Source: Rhizobium ruizarguesonis
Lineage (GTDB): Bacteria > Pseudomonadota > Alphaproteobacteria > Rhizobiales > Rhizobiaceae
Assembly: GCF_012349115.1 (NCBI RefSeq)
Contig: NZ_PQIG01000108.1
Location: forward strand, 1 to 43,884
Direction of reading: 5' to 3'
Length of the DNA stretch: 43,884 nucleotides
Each line of letters opens with the position of its first letter. Position 1 is the stretch's first letter. Positions 31,045 to 39,095 of the stretch are shown here, piece after piece. Position numbers and translations under genes: made by a program. Under the pieces are notes generated by a model. That model searched no databases and was not told the origin of the DNA. It saw only the letters and a list, made by a program, of their open reading frames with translations.

Positions 31045-32565
31045 ATGCCGACAAGAGACCAGGGCGATAATCCTTCGGCGGAAGACCCGGCGGCCGGCGA
31101 GGCCGCAAGGGCGCCGTGCCCGTCTGCCGGCCTGTTCGGCGGCATTTCCGGCAAGCTGCTCTGGCTCACCGTCTTCTTTATCATGCTCGCCGAAATCCTG
31201 ATCTTCTTTCCCTCGGTCGCCAGCATGCGCATACGGTGGCTGGAGGATCGGCTGAATACGGCCGCCGCCGCCGCCATCGTTATCGATGGGCTGCAGCCGG
31301 TCGAGCTGCCGCGCGCGCTGCAGAAGGAGACGCTGGAGGCGACCGGCACCAAGGCGATCGTGCTGCGCAAGGACGGCACCTCGCGGCTGCTGGCGACGAC
31401 CGATATGCCGACCTCCGTCGACGAATCCTACGATCTGACCGACGTGCCGCCGGTAACGGCGATCCGCGATGCGCTCGACACGCTGGTCTTCGGCGGCGGC
31501 AGGATGATCCGCGTCTATGGTCCCGTCGGCGACACCAACACCGGCGTCGAGGTGGTGATGAAGGACCGGCAGTTGCGCAGGGCGATGTTCGTCTATTCCC
31601 GCAATGTCCTCTTGCTGTCGGTGCTGATCTCGCTGTTCACGGCGACGCTGATCTTCTTTGCGATCAACCGCATCCTCATCGGCCCGATCCGCCGGCTGAC
31701 CGGCAGCATGCAGCAATTCTCCTCCGATCCCGACAACCCGGCCCATATCTATATCGGTGATGGCGGCCGCGACGAACTGGCGGTCGCCGGCCGCAACCTC
31801 ACCTCGATGCAGATGGAGCTGCAAAAGACGCTGAAGCAGCAGAAGAACCTTGCTGCTCTCGGCCTCGCCGTTTCCAAGATCAATCACGACATGCGCAATA
31901 TCCTGGCGTCCGCGCAGCTGCTGTCGGACCGGCTGGTCGACGTCGATGATCCGATGGTCAAGAGCTTCGCGCCGAAGCTGCTGCGCACCATCGACCGCGC
32001 CGTCGGTTATACCACCGAGGTGCTGTCCTACGGCAAGGCGAGCGAATCCGCGCCGCGCCGCCGCCATATCCTCCTTCTGGAACTCACCCAGGAGGTCAAG
32101 GACATACTGGCGATCGAGCCGCAGAGCGGCATCGAATTCGTCGAGCAGATCGGCGCCGATCTCAAGGTCGATGCCGATGGCGAACAGCTTTTCCGGGTCA
32201 TTCACAATCTCTGCCGCAACGCGCTGCAGGCACTGACCGCGCCGGGCGAGGGCGCGCCTGGCGCCTTGAGGCGCATCACCGTCGCCGCCCAGCGCGTCGG
32301 CAGCGTCGTCAGCATCACGGTCGATGATACCGGCCCCGGCATGCCGCTGAAAGCCCGCCAAAACCTTTTTGCCGCCTTCCGCGGCTCCGCCCGCTCCGGC
32401 GGCACCGGCCTCGGCCTCACCATCGCCCGCGAGTTGGTGCTCGCCCATGGCGGCACGATCGCGCTGGTGGAAAAACCGACGGTCGGCACGCAGTTCCGCA
32501 TCGAGATCCCCGATCGCCCGGTTTCGCTGGAGGATTACCGCAGCCGGACGCACATCGAAAAGTGA
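31045..32565 (+). CDS. HAMP-containing membrane sensor histidine kinase
   Basis: A 506-aa kinase. TM1 (about 37-57) and TM2 (about 188-210) flank a periplasmic sensor of about 130 residues. HAMP follows (about 210-265, IGPIRRLTGSM), then a HisKA-like box SKINHDMRNIL with phospho-acceptor His281. The ATPase domain shows NLCRNALQAL (N box), VDDTGPGMP and GGTGLGLTIARELV. The HDMRN variant of the H-box is like that of kinases near which no regulator is found; none is adjacent here. The Ala/Pro-rich first 30 residues are probably an unstructured cytoplasmic tail. It is independent of the chemoreceptor upstream, which has its own terminator. Confidence 0.9.
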   Translation: MPTRDQGDNPSAEDPAAGEAARAPCPSAGLFGGISGKLLWLTVFFIMLAEILIFFPSVASMRIRWLEDRLNTAAAAAIVIDGLQPVELPRALQKETLEATGTKAIVLRKDGTSRLLATTDMPTSVDESYDLTDVPPVTAIRDALDTLVFGGGRMIRVYGPVGDTNTGVEVVMKDRQLRRAMFVYSRNVLLLSVLISLFTATLIFFAINRILIGPIRRLTGSMQQFSSDPDNPAHIYIGDGGRDELAVAGRNLTSMQMELQKTLKQQKNLAALGLAVSKINHDMRNILASAQLLSDRLVDVDDPMVKSFAPKLLRTIDRAVGYTTEVLSYGKASESAPRRRHILLLELTQEVKDILAIEPQSGIEFVEQIGADLKVDADGEQLFRVIHNLCRNALQALTAPGEGAPGALRRITVAAQRVGSVVSITVDDTGPGMPLKARQNLFAAFRGSARSGGTGLGLTIARELVLAHGGTIALVEKPTVGTQFRIEIPDRPVSLEDYRSRTHIEK

Positions 32566-32687
32566 CAGGGTTTGGCAAGGCGCGGCTGCTGGCAGACAAA
32601 GACGCGATTTTTTCAGAAATGCTCTTGCATTGTCCCGAAGGACGTTTTAGAGGATCGCCACGCAAGCGGCACCGCCGCATTTTGCAC

Positions 32688-32764
32688 GCACCCGTAGCTC
32701 AGCTGGATAGAGCACCAGACTACGAATCTGGGGGTCAGGAGTTCGAATCTCTTCGGGTGCGCCA
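32688..32764 (+). tRNA. tRNA-Arg (anticodon ACG)
   Basis: A complete 77-nt tRNA including the encoded CCA. The acceptor stem is GCACCCG/CGGGTGC with discriminator G. The D arm carries AGCTGGATAG, the anticodon stem is CCAGA/TCTGG with loop CTACGAA (anticodon ACG, read as inosine), and the T arm contains GTTCGAATC. It decodes CGU/CGC/CGA arginine codons. A weak -35/-10 pair (TTGCAT, 17 nt, TAGAGG) lies at 32625-32653. Unrecognised genes begin just after it. Confidence 0.97.
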
Positions 32765-32850
32765 TTCTTCCCAATTACTTAGCCCTGAGCCGCAGGCTCA
32801 CAGTATGACCGGGCGCGCACGGGCGGCATCATGTGCCAGAGCCCCCGGCC

Positions 32851-33096
32851 TCATTCCTTGATCGGTATTCCGGCTTCGATCGCAGCGTCGATGAACGCCT
32901 GTCGCGCTTCTTCCCGGTTCCGTTTTCCCGACATGACATCCGCGCAAACCGCACAAGCCCTATCCAAGGCGGGACCCTCTTCGGTCGGCCAGTCCTCGAC
33001 CAGCGCCCATGTTGCGGCCTGGGTCGTCTGGATCACCACCCACTGATCCGGGCCTTCAAGAGCGAGCGTTACCGGCTTCTTCCAAATGGTTTGCAT
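32851..33096 (-). CDS. DUF982-family protein
   Basis: An 81-aa protein beginning MQTIWKKPVTLALEG. It matches the DUF982 pattern: a short strand pair (VTLAL, WVVIQTTQAATWALVEDWP), then helices with the typical pattern around ALDRACAVCADVMSG and EARQAFIDAAIEAGI. DUF982 proteins are common in rhizobia in many paralogues and have no known function. The ATG at 33096 is chosen by family start; the frame stays open upstream to 33333 but that part looks non-coding and runs into the next gene. It lies 86 nt past the tRNA, on the opposite strand. Confidence 0.82.
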   Translation of the reverse strand: MQTIWKKPVTLALEGPDQWVVIQTTQAATWALVEDWPTEEGPALDRACAVCADVMSGKRNREEARQAFIDAAIEAGIPIKE

Positions 33097-33265
33097 GATC
33101 TCAGGATCTCCGCTGCGTGCTTTCTGTAGGCTGCTCACATAACGCGGTTCATCCAGTGTGGCGAGTGCGGTATGAACGAGATGCTTTTCTCGATCAGCGA
33201 ACTGCTGGGATGTGCATTTCGAAAAGGGTTTCGTGCCGCCGTTTTGCGCGCTTATGCGACGCCTC

Positions 33266-33787
33266 TTAGAACTCCTGAACGAATTCGCATGCCAGCAATG
33301 TCTTGCCGGGCAAGGCATTACCTTGGCGGGCAACGATGGAGACCTTTCCGGGGCCGGCCATTCCGGGTTCGGGCTGCAGATCTGCCGGCAGCGCGCGCGA
33401 ATAGCCCTTGGTGGAGGTGCCGAGCAGGTCCGAGGTCTCCGGCTTCAAACCGTATTTTGCGGCCAGATCGTCGGCGCGTTCGCCTTCGACCAAAATTCCA
33501 ACCGCGTTGCTTGCAAAGAAAACCTCGGTCGACTTAAAGCCGTCGCGGTCTATCTGGTTCGGGAGTTTGTAGATCGCCGCACCCAAGGACGACGTGTCCG
33601 GCTTGGCCAAAGCTTCCACGACATCATAGATCTTCATTGCCGATGTCATCGTATAGGGTGGCTTGCAAAGGGCTGCGTCAAAGAACTTGTCATTGGCCGA
33701 ATCGGCCAGAACCTGTCCGGCCTGAAATGCCGCAAAAGCGACGCACGCGGAGAAGGCGGCGTGGCGAATGAATTGAGGGTTGTGCAT
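33266..33787 (-). CDS. Exported protein of unknown function
   Basis: A 173-aa protein with a signal peptide (about residues 1-28, cleavage near VLA-DSA), so it should be periplasmic or secreted. I do not recognise a family. The mature part is mixed alpha/beta, with segments VEALAKPDTSSLGAAIYKLP, STEVFFASNAVGILVEG and VSIVARQGNALPGKTLLACEF. The two Cys residues (ALCKPP and LLACEF) could pair as a disulphide. AGGA lies 7 nt before the ATG at 33787. It is transcribed alone toward the DUF982 gene. Confidence 0.75.
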   Translation of the reverse strand: MHNPQFIRHAAFSACVAFAAFQAGQVLADSANDKFFDAALCKPPYTMTSAMKIYDVVEALAKPDTSSLGAAIYKLPNQIDRDGFKSTEVFFASNAVGILVEGERADDLAAKYGLKPETSDLLGTSTKGYSRALPADLQPEPGMAGPGKVSIVARQGNALPGKTLLACEFVQEF

Positions 33788-33910
33788 GGAATAGTCCTGA
33801 GAATGCTGTAGCGGGTTGGTATCCGTTGCAATGCATCTGGATGCTTAGGGGATTCGAAGCAATTGTGCTACCTTAAGTTTACCTCTCGACATTTTCGGGA
33901 GGGCTGCCAA

Positions 33911-34009
33911 ATGTTTAGCTTCAAGGTGGCGGTCGATGGCGAATGGGACCAATCCGACGCGTCCGGATCAGAGTCTGGACAGTTTTCGTGGAGACGGAAA
34001 TTTAAATGA
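33911..34009 (+). CDS. Possible 32-aa micro-ORF coupled to the next gene
   Basis: A short frame starting MFSFKVAVDGEWDQSDASG and ending WRRKFK. GGAGGG lies 7 nt before the ATG, the best ribosome-binding site of this three-gene run. The stop overlaps the next ATG in an ATGA arrangement (34006-34009). The next gene has no good Shine-Dalgarno of its own, so its translation may depend on this frame. It could be a real small protein, a leader peptide, or the truncated start of a longer lost protein. No family is recognised. Confidence 0.45.
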   Translation: MFSFKVAVDGEWDQSDASGSESGQFSWRRKFK

Positions 34010-34806
34010 CGTCACTCACCCAGGCGCAAATCGCCGAATTTCAGGGCATCGCAAGCTACGCTCCATCGATTTCATCAAGCGATCGACACTCTCTTCTCAA
34101 GGCCACGGCTAACCTGCTGGATGAAGACGATCTGCAGAGCATCGCGCGTGCTGATTACGGCAACGACACCGATGAACATCTCGCTCGGCTCGTTGACATC
34201 GTCCGGCTGTGCGAATTGCCCTCGCCATTGAAATGGCATCCCCGCGACGTTCTGGAACTGACCCGGTGGTCTGAACCTCAGCAGCAGGCTCCGGGCATGG
34301 CGGCGAGACTATCCAGGCAATGCGCGTTTGCGTGCACGGTTCTCCTCGTCTCCTATGGCGATCCGCGCAACGCGGGTGCTTCTTATGGCAGCAACCAGAC
34401 ACTCATAAGCTTGGTCGGCAGCCTGGAAGCGCTCGGGTTGGACGTCGAGGATGAGGTTCTGTCGCTGTTATCCTGGCTTATTCCGCGCCTGCCCGAACAT
34501 GAAGCGGGAGAAATCCCCTTCTTCGGACTGGCCATGCTGTGGTTCGCGCTCGGCCGCCCGAACCAATGGAACGACGCAGCACTTCTCGGGCTCTGCGAGT
34601 GGATCATGGTCACTGAGGAGGCAGCCAAGCGCCGCAAATCCATCGGCTTGGGCGCAACTGGATCGTGGCTGGTTTCGGGAACTGGCTATGACACCCATGT
34701 CGACCGGTGGCAGAAATTGGGGCGGAGGCTGGTGGATCGGCTCGACATGCGTCACGGCCCGGACGTCAGAGAGGCTGTCCAACTGATCGGAGCAATGCTG
34801 GCATGA
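34006..34806 (+). CDS. Unrecognised 266-aa cytosolic protein
   Basis: A 266-aa protein without signal peptide or membrane segment, apparently mostly helical. Notable segments are SSSDRHSLLKATANLLDEDDL, LVDIVRLCELPSPLKWHPRDVLEL and LFGLAMLWFALGRP-like hydrophobic helix (FFGLAMLWFALGR). I do not recognise a family. The start overlaps the micro-ORF stop and the stop overlaps the next ATG (ATGA at 34803), so it is the middle gene of a tightly coupled set. The context, with a Sel1-like protein after it, is reminiscent of immunity or effector-associated loci, but that is only a guess. Confidence 0.7.
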   Translation: MTSLTQAQIAEFQGIASYAPSISSSDRHSLLKATANLLDEDDLQSIARADYGNDTDEHLARLVDIVRLCELPSPLKWHPRDVLELTRWSEPQQQAPGMAARLSRQCAFACTVLLVSYGDPRNAGASYGSNQTLISLVGSLEALGLDVEDEVLSLLSWLIPRLPEHEAGEIPFFGLAMLWFALGRPNQWNDAALLGLCEWIMVTEEAAKRRKSIGLGATGSWLVSGTGYDTHVDRWQKLGRRLVDRLDMRHGPDVREAVQLIGAMLA

Positions 34807-35360
34807 CCGCGTCCAATGAGGAGATGGCCCAGCAATTGTACAAACAGAAGCGTTATAAGGAAGCCTTGCCTCTGCTGGAGGAGGGCGCAAATGCCGGATC
34901 TGCCTGGGCTCATGGAGTGCTTGGTTGGATGTATTGGTATGGGCACGCTGTTCGAAAGGATAGAGATCGATCGCTTCACCACTACCAGCTGGCCTATGAC
35001 GGCGGAGACGAGTCCGCTGCACATCCTCTCGGGCTCAGCCATTTCGACGCGGGACGCGCCGAACTCGCGCTGGAATGCTTCCGGAAAGACCGCAAGCGCC
35101 CGATATCGTCGCTCTATTGGCAATACAGGACGATCGAGGCGCACCCCCATTTGGCGCGGCATGCCGACGAAGCCGCCGACATTCTGTTGGCAGCAGCCGA
35201 TAGCGGCCACCTGTTCGCGAAACGCGATATGGCTTTTCGAATGATGAAAGGGCACAAGCGCTTCGGGACACGACGCCAGGGTTTGTTTCTATGGTTGGGT
35301 ATCTATCCCGATCTGTTCCGTCTGGGCCTTGCCGATGTATATGATGAGCGGCTTCGCTAA
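34803..35360 (+). CDS. Sel1/TPR-like repeat protein
   Basis: A 185-aa alpha-helical repeat protein. The N-terminal half has TPR/Sel1-like helix pairs: AQQLYKQKRYKEALPLLEEG, AWAHGVLGWMYWYGHAV, and SLHHYQLAYDGGDESAAHPL, where the A-G-Y-G pattern fits Sel1. The C-terminal end is basic and aromatic. Such proteins are usually protein-protein adaptors. It has no signal peptide. It overlaps the upstream gene by ATGA, so both are translated together. A dispersed palindromic repeat follows its stop codon immediately. Confidence 0.75.
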   Translation: MTASNEEMAQQLYKQKRYKEALPLLEEGANAGSAWAHGVLGWMYWYGHAVRKDRDRSLHHYQLAYDGGDESAAHPLGLSHFDAGRAELALECFRKDRKRPISSLYWQYRTIEAHPHLARHADEAADILLAAADSGHLFAKRDMAFRMMKGHKRFGTRRQGLFLWLGIYPDLFRLGLADVYDERLR

Positions 35361-35361
35361 A

Positions 35362-35406
35362 GCATGTCGCGCAAAACTGTGCAGCGGTTTAGCGACCATG
35401 ACATGC
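35362..35406. repeat. Dispersed rhizobial palindromic repeat, copy 2
   Basis: Outer arms GCATGT/ACATGC enclose TCGC/GCGA and the inner AAAC/GGTTT pair. The layout is the same as at 3600-3649, and it starts 2 nt after the Sel1-like stop. In this position it could act as a transcript-end hairpin. Confidence 0.65.
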
Positions 35407-35458
35407 GCAAAACCAAAGATAGAGATTGCCGCGGCGCCTTTTGCAGGCAGGAGAGCCA

Positions 35459-35641
35459 ATGATCGCAGCCTATATCGATGAAATCATCATGTTTTGCGCC
35501 GGCCTGTGGATGACATCCGTCGGCTTTGGTTATCTGCCATATCCCGGCAAGCCAGCCAGCCGGCCGCCGGTGGTTCGCCATTTCAAGTGGATGGGTCCCT
35601 TGCTGCTCGCGATCGCCATCGTTCTGGCCGCTGCCTCCTAG
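35459..35641 (+). CDS. Small membrane protein of unknown function
   Basis: A 60-aa protein with two hydrophobic segments, about residues 5-24 (YIDEIIMFCAGLWMTSVGFG) and 42-59 (WMGPLLLAIAIVLAAAS), joined by a Pro-rich polar loop. AGGAG lies 7 nt before the ATG at 35459. No family is recognised. It is the first gene after the palindromic repeat and is followed by a zinc-ribbon protein after 32 nt in the same direction. Confidence 0.6.
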   Translation: MIAAYIDEIIMFCAGLWMTSVGFGYLPYPGKPASRPPVVRHFKWMGPLLLAIAIVLAAAS

Positions 35642-35673
35642 AGCCGCGTGCGTGCTCATGCTCGAGTGAAGCA

Positions 35674-35970
35674 ATGACCAATATGTTGGCCTGTCCCTCG
35701 TGCCGATTGGACAAAACAGAATCGATCGTCCATGGCGGTTCCTACATTCTTCGATGCGCCGCCTGCGGCGAAACGATTGTCGCGACATCATTCATGGCGA
35801 TGCTCGACTCGGGTCACCTGTGTTCGGCCTTCATCGATCCAGGTCCCGGAAAACACCCATCGCCAGAGACGCTCGTCGCGCGTGGACCGCTCCGGCAGAT
35901 CGCAACGGCAATCAGCGCTGCGGCGAGTGACGGAACTCTGATACGTCTGATCTCCGAAGTGAGAGATTGA
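35674..35970 (+). CDS. Small zinc-ribbon-like protein
   Basis: A 98-aa protein with two CxxC motifs near the N-terminus (CPSC at about 7-10 and CAAC at about 28-31), spaced as in a zinc ribbon. The rest is helical (LRQIATAISAAASDGTLIRLI). The function could be nucleic-acid or protein binding; no family is recognised. The ATG at 35674 has only a weak GAG upstream. It converges with the SecD-like gene; about 70 nt separate them. Confidence 0.6.
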   Translation: MTNMLACPSCRLDKTESIVHGGSYILRCAACGETIVATSFMAMLDSGHLCSAFIDPGPGKHPSPETLVARGPLRQIATAISAAASDGTLIRLISEVRD

Positions 35971-36042
35971 AGTCCTCCTTAGCGTTGACTTAGCCGTTTC
36001 ACTTTGCGGTTGCGATCGAGCCGGCAGCTGGGAGGGGCGCCC

Positions 36043-37530
36043 TCATGGGCGTAACCGGACGAGAATCTTGGCTTCGGGGAAGGTCAACTGTTCCGCCATG
36101 TCTTGCAATAGCTTCGAGTCCGGTTCGCTTATCACAATATGGCCGCCCGTGATCGGCGTCAGGATCCGGGGTTCGATGACAATCTTGTCGTTGATCAGTA
36201 CCTGCGTTATTTCTCCCAGCGCCGCCTGCGTAAAATCCTGAAATTTTGCAGCGCTTGCGGGTGTGAGCATGATATCCAACTCAGATCCAAAAGAAGTGGG
36301 GGCCGAAACCACCTTCGCGCTCTTCACTTCGAGCGAGACAGGCGCGATCGCCTTCGGTCCGTCATTGTCTGGAGCCACGGTCTGCGATGCCTTCGGTGGG
36401 GCAGGCGGTGTCGAAAGCTCATCCAGGATGCCCGGCCCGGCCTTGGCCGATGGCAGCGGCTCGATATGCAAAACGGGCGTCTGCAAGTCTTTTGCCGTCA
36501 GCACGGCGGGAAGCGGCAAGCTGGCCGGCATGTCTTCACGTTGGATATGGGTGTATGTGCGCAACGTCGTCCCTCCTGCCGCGACCGTCACGATCTCCGA
36601 CGCTTCGAGCGTCGAACCATCGTTCAGGGACACCACGAGTTCGACGCTTCGGCTCTTGCTGGCGCGTTTGACGGAGGCCAGCTGATCGGCGGTGAGGCTC
36701 TTTGCCCGCTCGGCAAAGCCCGTCATCAAATTTGCGATCGCCGGCTGCTGCGACTGGCTGAACGCTGCGGCGTCGGCTTCCTCCGACAGCGAAAGGGTTG
36801 CCGTGCGTGCGGTTGCGTCGGTGGATTTCAGAGTCCAGGTCGATGTCACCGGAACACTGACGCCGCCGTAATCTTCGTCCCGGGAGGTCGTCGAGGCCGG
36901 TCCGATGTCCATGGTCTCATCCTGGTAGGATTGTCCCGTGGCGAGCAGTTGCGCCTCCGGCACCAAGGCGGCAACGATTTGAAGAGGGTTTGCCTCCAGC
37001 TTGGCGATGATGTCATAGACCCCGCTTTGTCGCGCCGCGGAGGCGCCAGCCGCGGGAACTCCACCCGGTCCATTGGCCGCCACCTCCCACATGTGTGCCA
37101 CGATCTGATCGACACCGGAGAGATCGCGCGGGTTGCCGTTCAGGTCGGTTTCGAGTTCGAGCGCAGCGGTGCCATAGGCCGTGAGGGAATTCCGATAGAG
37201 CAGGTTCATCTGATAGCTATCGGCAAGGCCCGCAATGTCTTCCGGCAAGTCGGCGCTGAGGGACCAGCGGACCCGCATGCCGTCTTCATCCAGCGACAGA
37301 ACCGTCATACGCTGGCGAAACGCGCCGCGCATCGTCATGGCCGAGGCGCCTGGCTTGTCGAACCAGAACGACATATCGGTCTCGGTCGCTTTTTGAACGC
37401 GGTAGCTGCGCTCGACGCCCGGCGCCGGCGCGTAGCCCGGGATATCGATGCCGCCGGCGGACCATGCCGGATGGGAGAGTGTGAGGCACAGGCAAAACCA
37501 GGCAAATCTCTTCCAGTGCGGTGATGTCAT
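36043..37530 (-). CDS. Exported protein with C-terminal SecD P1-head-like domain
   Basis: A 495-aa protein with a signal peptide (about 1-25, cleavage near AWS-AGG). The middle part (about 30-330) is beta-rich and resembles uncharacterised exported proteins. After a Pro-rich linker (about 370-400), the last 85 residues (SELDIMLTPASAAKFQDFTQ, then VLINDKIVIEPRILTPITGG, HIVISEP) match the head of the first periplasmic domain of SecD. No membrane segments like those of SecD/SecF are present. GGAGG lies 10 nt before ATG 37530; an ATG at 37551 is possible. SecD-type head domains act on translocating proteins, so a periplasmic folding or export role is possible but unproven. Confidence 0.75.
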   Translation of the reverse strand: MTSPHWKRFAWFCLCLTLSHPAWSAGGIDIPGYAPAPGVERSYRVQKATETDMSFWFDKPGASAMTMRGAFRQRMTVLSLDEDGMRVRWSLSADLPEDIAGLADSYQMNLLYRNSLTAYGTAALELETDLNGNPRDLSGVDQIVAHMWEVAANGPGGVPAAGASAARQSGVYDIIAKLEANPLQIVAALVPEAQLLATGQSYQDETMDIGPASTTSRDEDYGGVSVPVTSTWTLKSTDATARTATLSLSEEADAAAFSQSQQPAIANLMTGFAERAKSLTADQLASVKRASKSRSVELVVSLNDGSTLEASEIVTVAAGGTTLRTYTHIQREDMPASLPLPAVLTAKDLQTPVLHIEPLPSAKAGPGILDELSTPPAPPKASQTVAPDNDGPKAIAPVSLEVKSAKVVSAPTSFGSELDIMLTPASAAKFQDFTQAALGEITQVLINDKIVIEPRILTPITGGHIVISEPDSKLLQDMAEQLTFPEAKILVRLRP

Positions 37531-37725
37531 GCGGGCAGGGCCTCCGAACATTGAAGGTTGTGGCGCGCCGTCCGGCCGCCGGCCGCGAGCATGGGTAGTG
37601 CCGACGCTGCGATAATCGTTTTGCGCGAAACTGCTTCAGGTTTTCAAGATCGAGATCGGGAGATCAAGGATAAGCACTTCTCGTCGGCTGCTCCAATCTC
37701 TGCCCCAAGACAGCGAAGCGAAAAA

Positions 37726-38142
37726 CTATTGAGCGGTCGGGTGGTCTCTCAAATCGTCTTCCCTTTCTTTCTTCCCGAACGAAGATGAGTAATAGCCACT
37801 GCAAATCAGATATGAGCACTCATCCGGGTCGCCCATTTCCCATCCTGGCAGGCAGAGCACGACGCGTTGGAACTTGGCGTTGCAAAGTCCGTGGTTTGCT
37901 AAGAGCCGCGGCTCGTTTCCGAAATACGTGCTTATGGCTTTCTGACGAGTCCACGCAGGCACAGCTTTCCAATCAGCGGCGCCGCCCTCATTGGCGATCG
38001 CACAGAGCGACCAATTGGATATCATGATCGGCTGATCGCAGGGAAAGGCTTGGACGGCGCTTGCCAGCAAGATCGAAACCAATGCCGGCAATCGCCGGAT
38101 GCAAACGACCACGCTCTTCTCCCCCATACCGCTTATTCGCAT
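37726..38142 (-). CDS. Small Cys-containing exported protein, unknown
   Basis: A 138-aa protein with a probable signal peptide (positively charged start, hydrophobic LPALVSILLASAVQA, cleavage near AFP). The mature part has seven Cys residues, for example FPCDQP, LCAIANEGG, GLCNAKF, VLCLPGWE and ECSYLICSGYY, suggesting disulphides in the periplasm. No family is recognised. The ATG at 38142 has a weak AGAAG upstream; ATG 38127 is possible. About 195 bp separate it from the SecD-like gene start. Confidence 0.6.
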   Translation of the reverse strand: MRISGMGEKSVVVCIRRLPALVSILLASAVQAFPCDQPIMISNWSLCAIANEGGAADWKAVPAWTRQKAISTYFGNEPRLLANHGLCNAKFQRVVLCLPGWEMGDPDECSYLICSGYYSSSFGKKEREDDLRDHPTAQ

Positions 38143-38281
38143 CGGACTTCTACCCCGAGATTCATTGCACCGATCCTAGCAGAAGGGACTGGATAATAGA
38201 AGATCATAACTAAGAATATTTTCCTAGTTCATGGATCGTTCTTGCGCTAGGTTTGCCGCCATTGCAACCACGGACTGTTAG

Positions 38282-38419
38282 ATGTTGAGCAAATTTTTTC
38301 TCAGAGATGAGGTGATGGTGTGGACGAGCTTTGGCCGTCACGCGCTGCATGAACGGAGTTCCCGCAACAGGCTCCGGAGGGCGGGCGGATACCGATCGAC
38401 AACACGGGCGAGGGGCTGA
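38282..38419 (+). CDS. Possible 45-aa leader ORF before the winged-helix gene
   Basis: A short frame starting MLSKFFLRDEVMVWTSFG and ending in a very basic, Arg-rich tail. Its stop overlaps the next gene start (TGATG), but it has no good ribosome-binding site. It may be a leader peptide or chance. The 140 bp before it (38143-38281) are AT-richer and hold no recognisable gene. Confidence 0.25.
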   Translation: MLSKFFLRDEVMVWTSFGRHALHERSSRNRLRRAGGYRSTTRARG

Positions 38420-39006
38420 TGGCGGAATTCAACCCTCGCGACAAAAGCCGAACCAGTCAGGGAAAGACGCGGGCGATGGTGCGCAAGCATACTGCTCCGC
38501 CGGGCGCGGCGGATGACGGTAGCCTTCGCTGGCAATGGTTCACCATTCAGTTGCTGGAATCTGCGGCCTTCACGACATTGAGTGCGAACGCCTGCCGCGC
38601 CTTCTTCCGCATCGTCATCGAGCACACGTCGCACGCCGCCCTGGAAAACGGCAAGCTGATCGTGACCCATCCTCAGTTCGTGTCCTACGGCGTGACCGGC
38701 GAATATGTGGCCGATGCGATCGACGAGCTCGAATATAAGGGGCTGATAAAAGTTCGCCGCGGCCGGGCAGGCAGCGGTGTCGCGCATCCCAACCGGTTCA
38801 CGCTGACTTTTGTCGGTGACCATGAAGGCACGCCACCCACCGACGAGTGGAAGCGATGCACGGCGGAAAGGTGCCGGAAATGGTCCGAGACCGACCGCAA
38901 GATTGCTGCCGACAAACGCGGGCGCGTCGGCCGGAAGAAAAAAATCCCACTTCGGAATCCCGAAATCCCCCCGCTTCGGGATTCCGAAATCCGCCGCGCT
39001 TCGTGA
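38419..39006 (+). CDS. Winged-helix-like protein with repeat-bearing C-terminus
   Basis: A 195-aa protein. After a basic N-terminal tail, residues about 38-135 look like a winged helix: WQWFTIQLLESAAFTTLSANACRAF, then FVSYGVTGEYVADAIDELEYKGLIKV, with a short beta wing and NRFTLTF. This layout is seen in rhizobial replication-initiator-like and element-associated proteins, but the identity is uncertain. The C-terminal tail (RNPEIPPLRDSEIRRAS) is encoded by two copies of a 14-bp dyad DNA motif, with a third copy just downstream. GAGGGG lies 3-5 nt before the ATG at 38419. Confidence 0.65.
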   Translation: MAEFNPRDKSRTSQGKTRAMVRKHTAPPGAADDGSLRWQWFTIQLLESAAFTTLSANACRAFFRIVIEHTSHAALENGKLIVTHPQFVSYGVTGEYVADAIDELEYKGLIKVRRGRAGSGVAHPNRFTLTFVGDHEGTPPTDEWKRCTAERCRKWSETDRKIAADKRGRVGRKKKIPLRNPEIPPLRDSEIRRAS

Positions 39007-39070
39007 GCTGTGCAGCTGAAGAAACGTTGAATGAATTCAATGCCCCAACCAATTTCGGGATTCCGAAGTG
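38948..39070. repeat. 19-bp inverted repeat with internal dyad copies
   Basis: CACTTCGGAATCCCGAAAT (38948-38966) is exactly reverse-complementary to the sequence at 39052-39070. A third, near-identical copy (TTCGGGATTCCGAAAT) lies at 38975-38990. Each copy is itself an imperfect dyad, TTCGG...CCGAA. Copies one and two encode the protein tail of the winged-helix gene; the third lies 46 nt beyond its stop. They could be binding sites, a hairpin terminator or element ends. Confidence 0.8.
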
Positions 39071-39095
39071 CTATATAGATCTTGGTGGGGTGTCC

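Noticed and set aside
38338..38823. Minus-strand frame of 161 codons over the winged-helix gene
   Set aside because: No ribosome-binding site, and the plus frame has a better start, composition and fold pattern.
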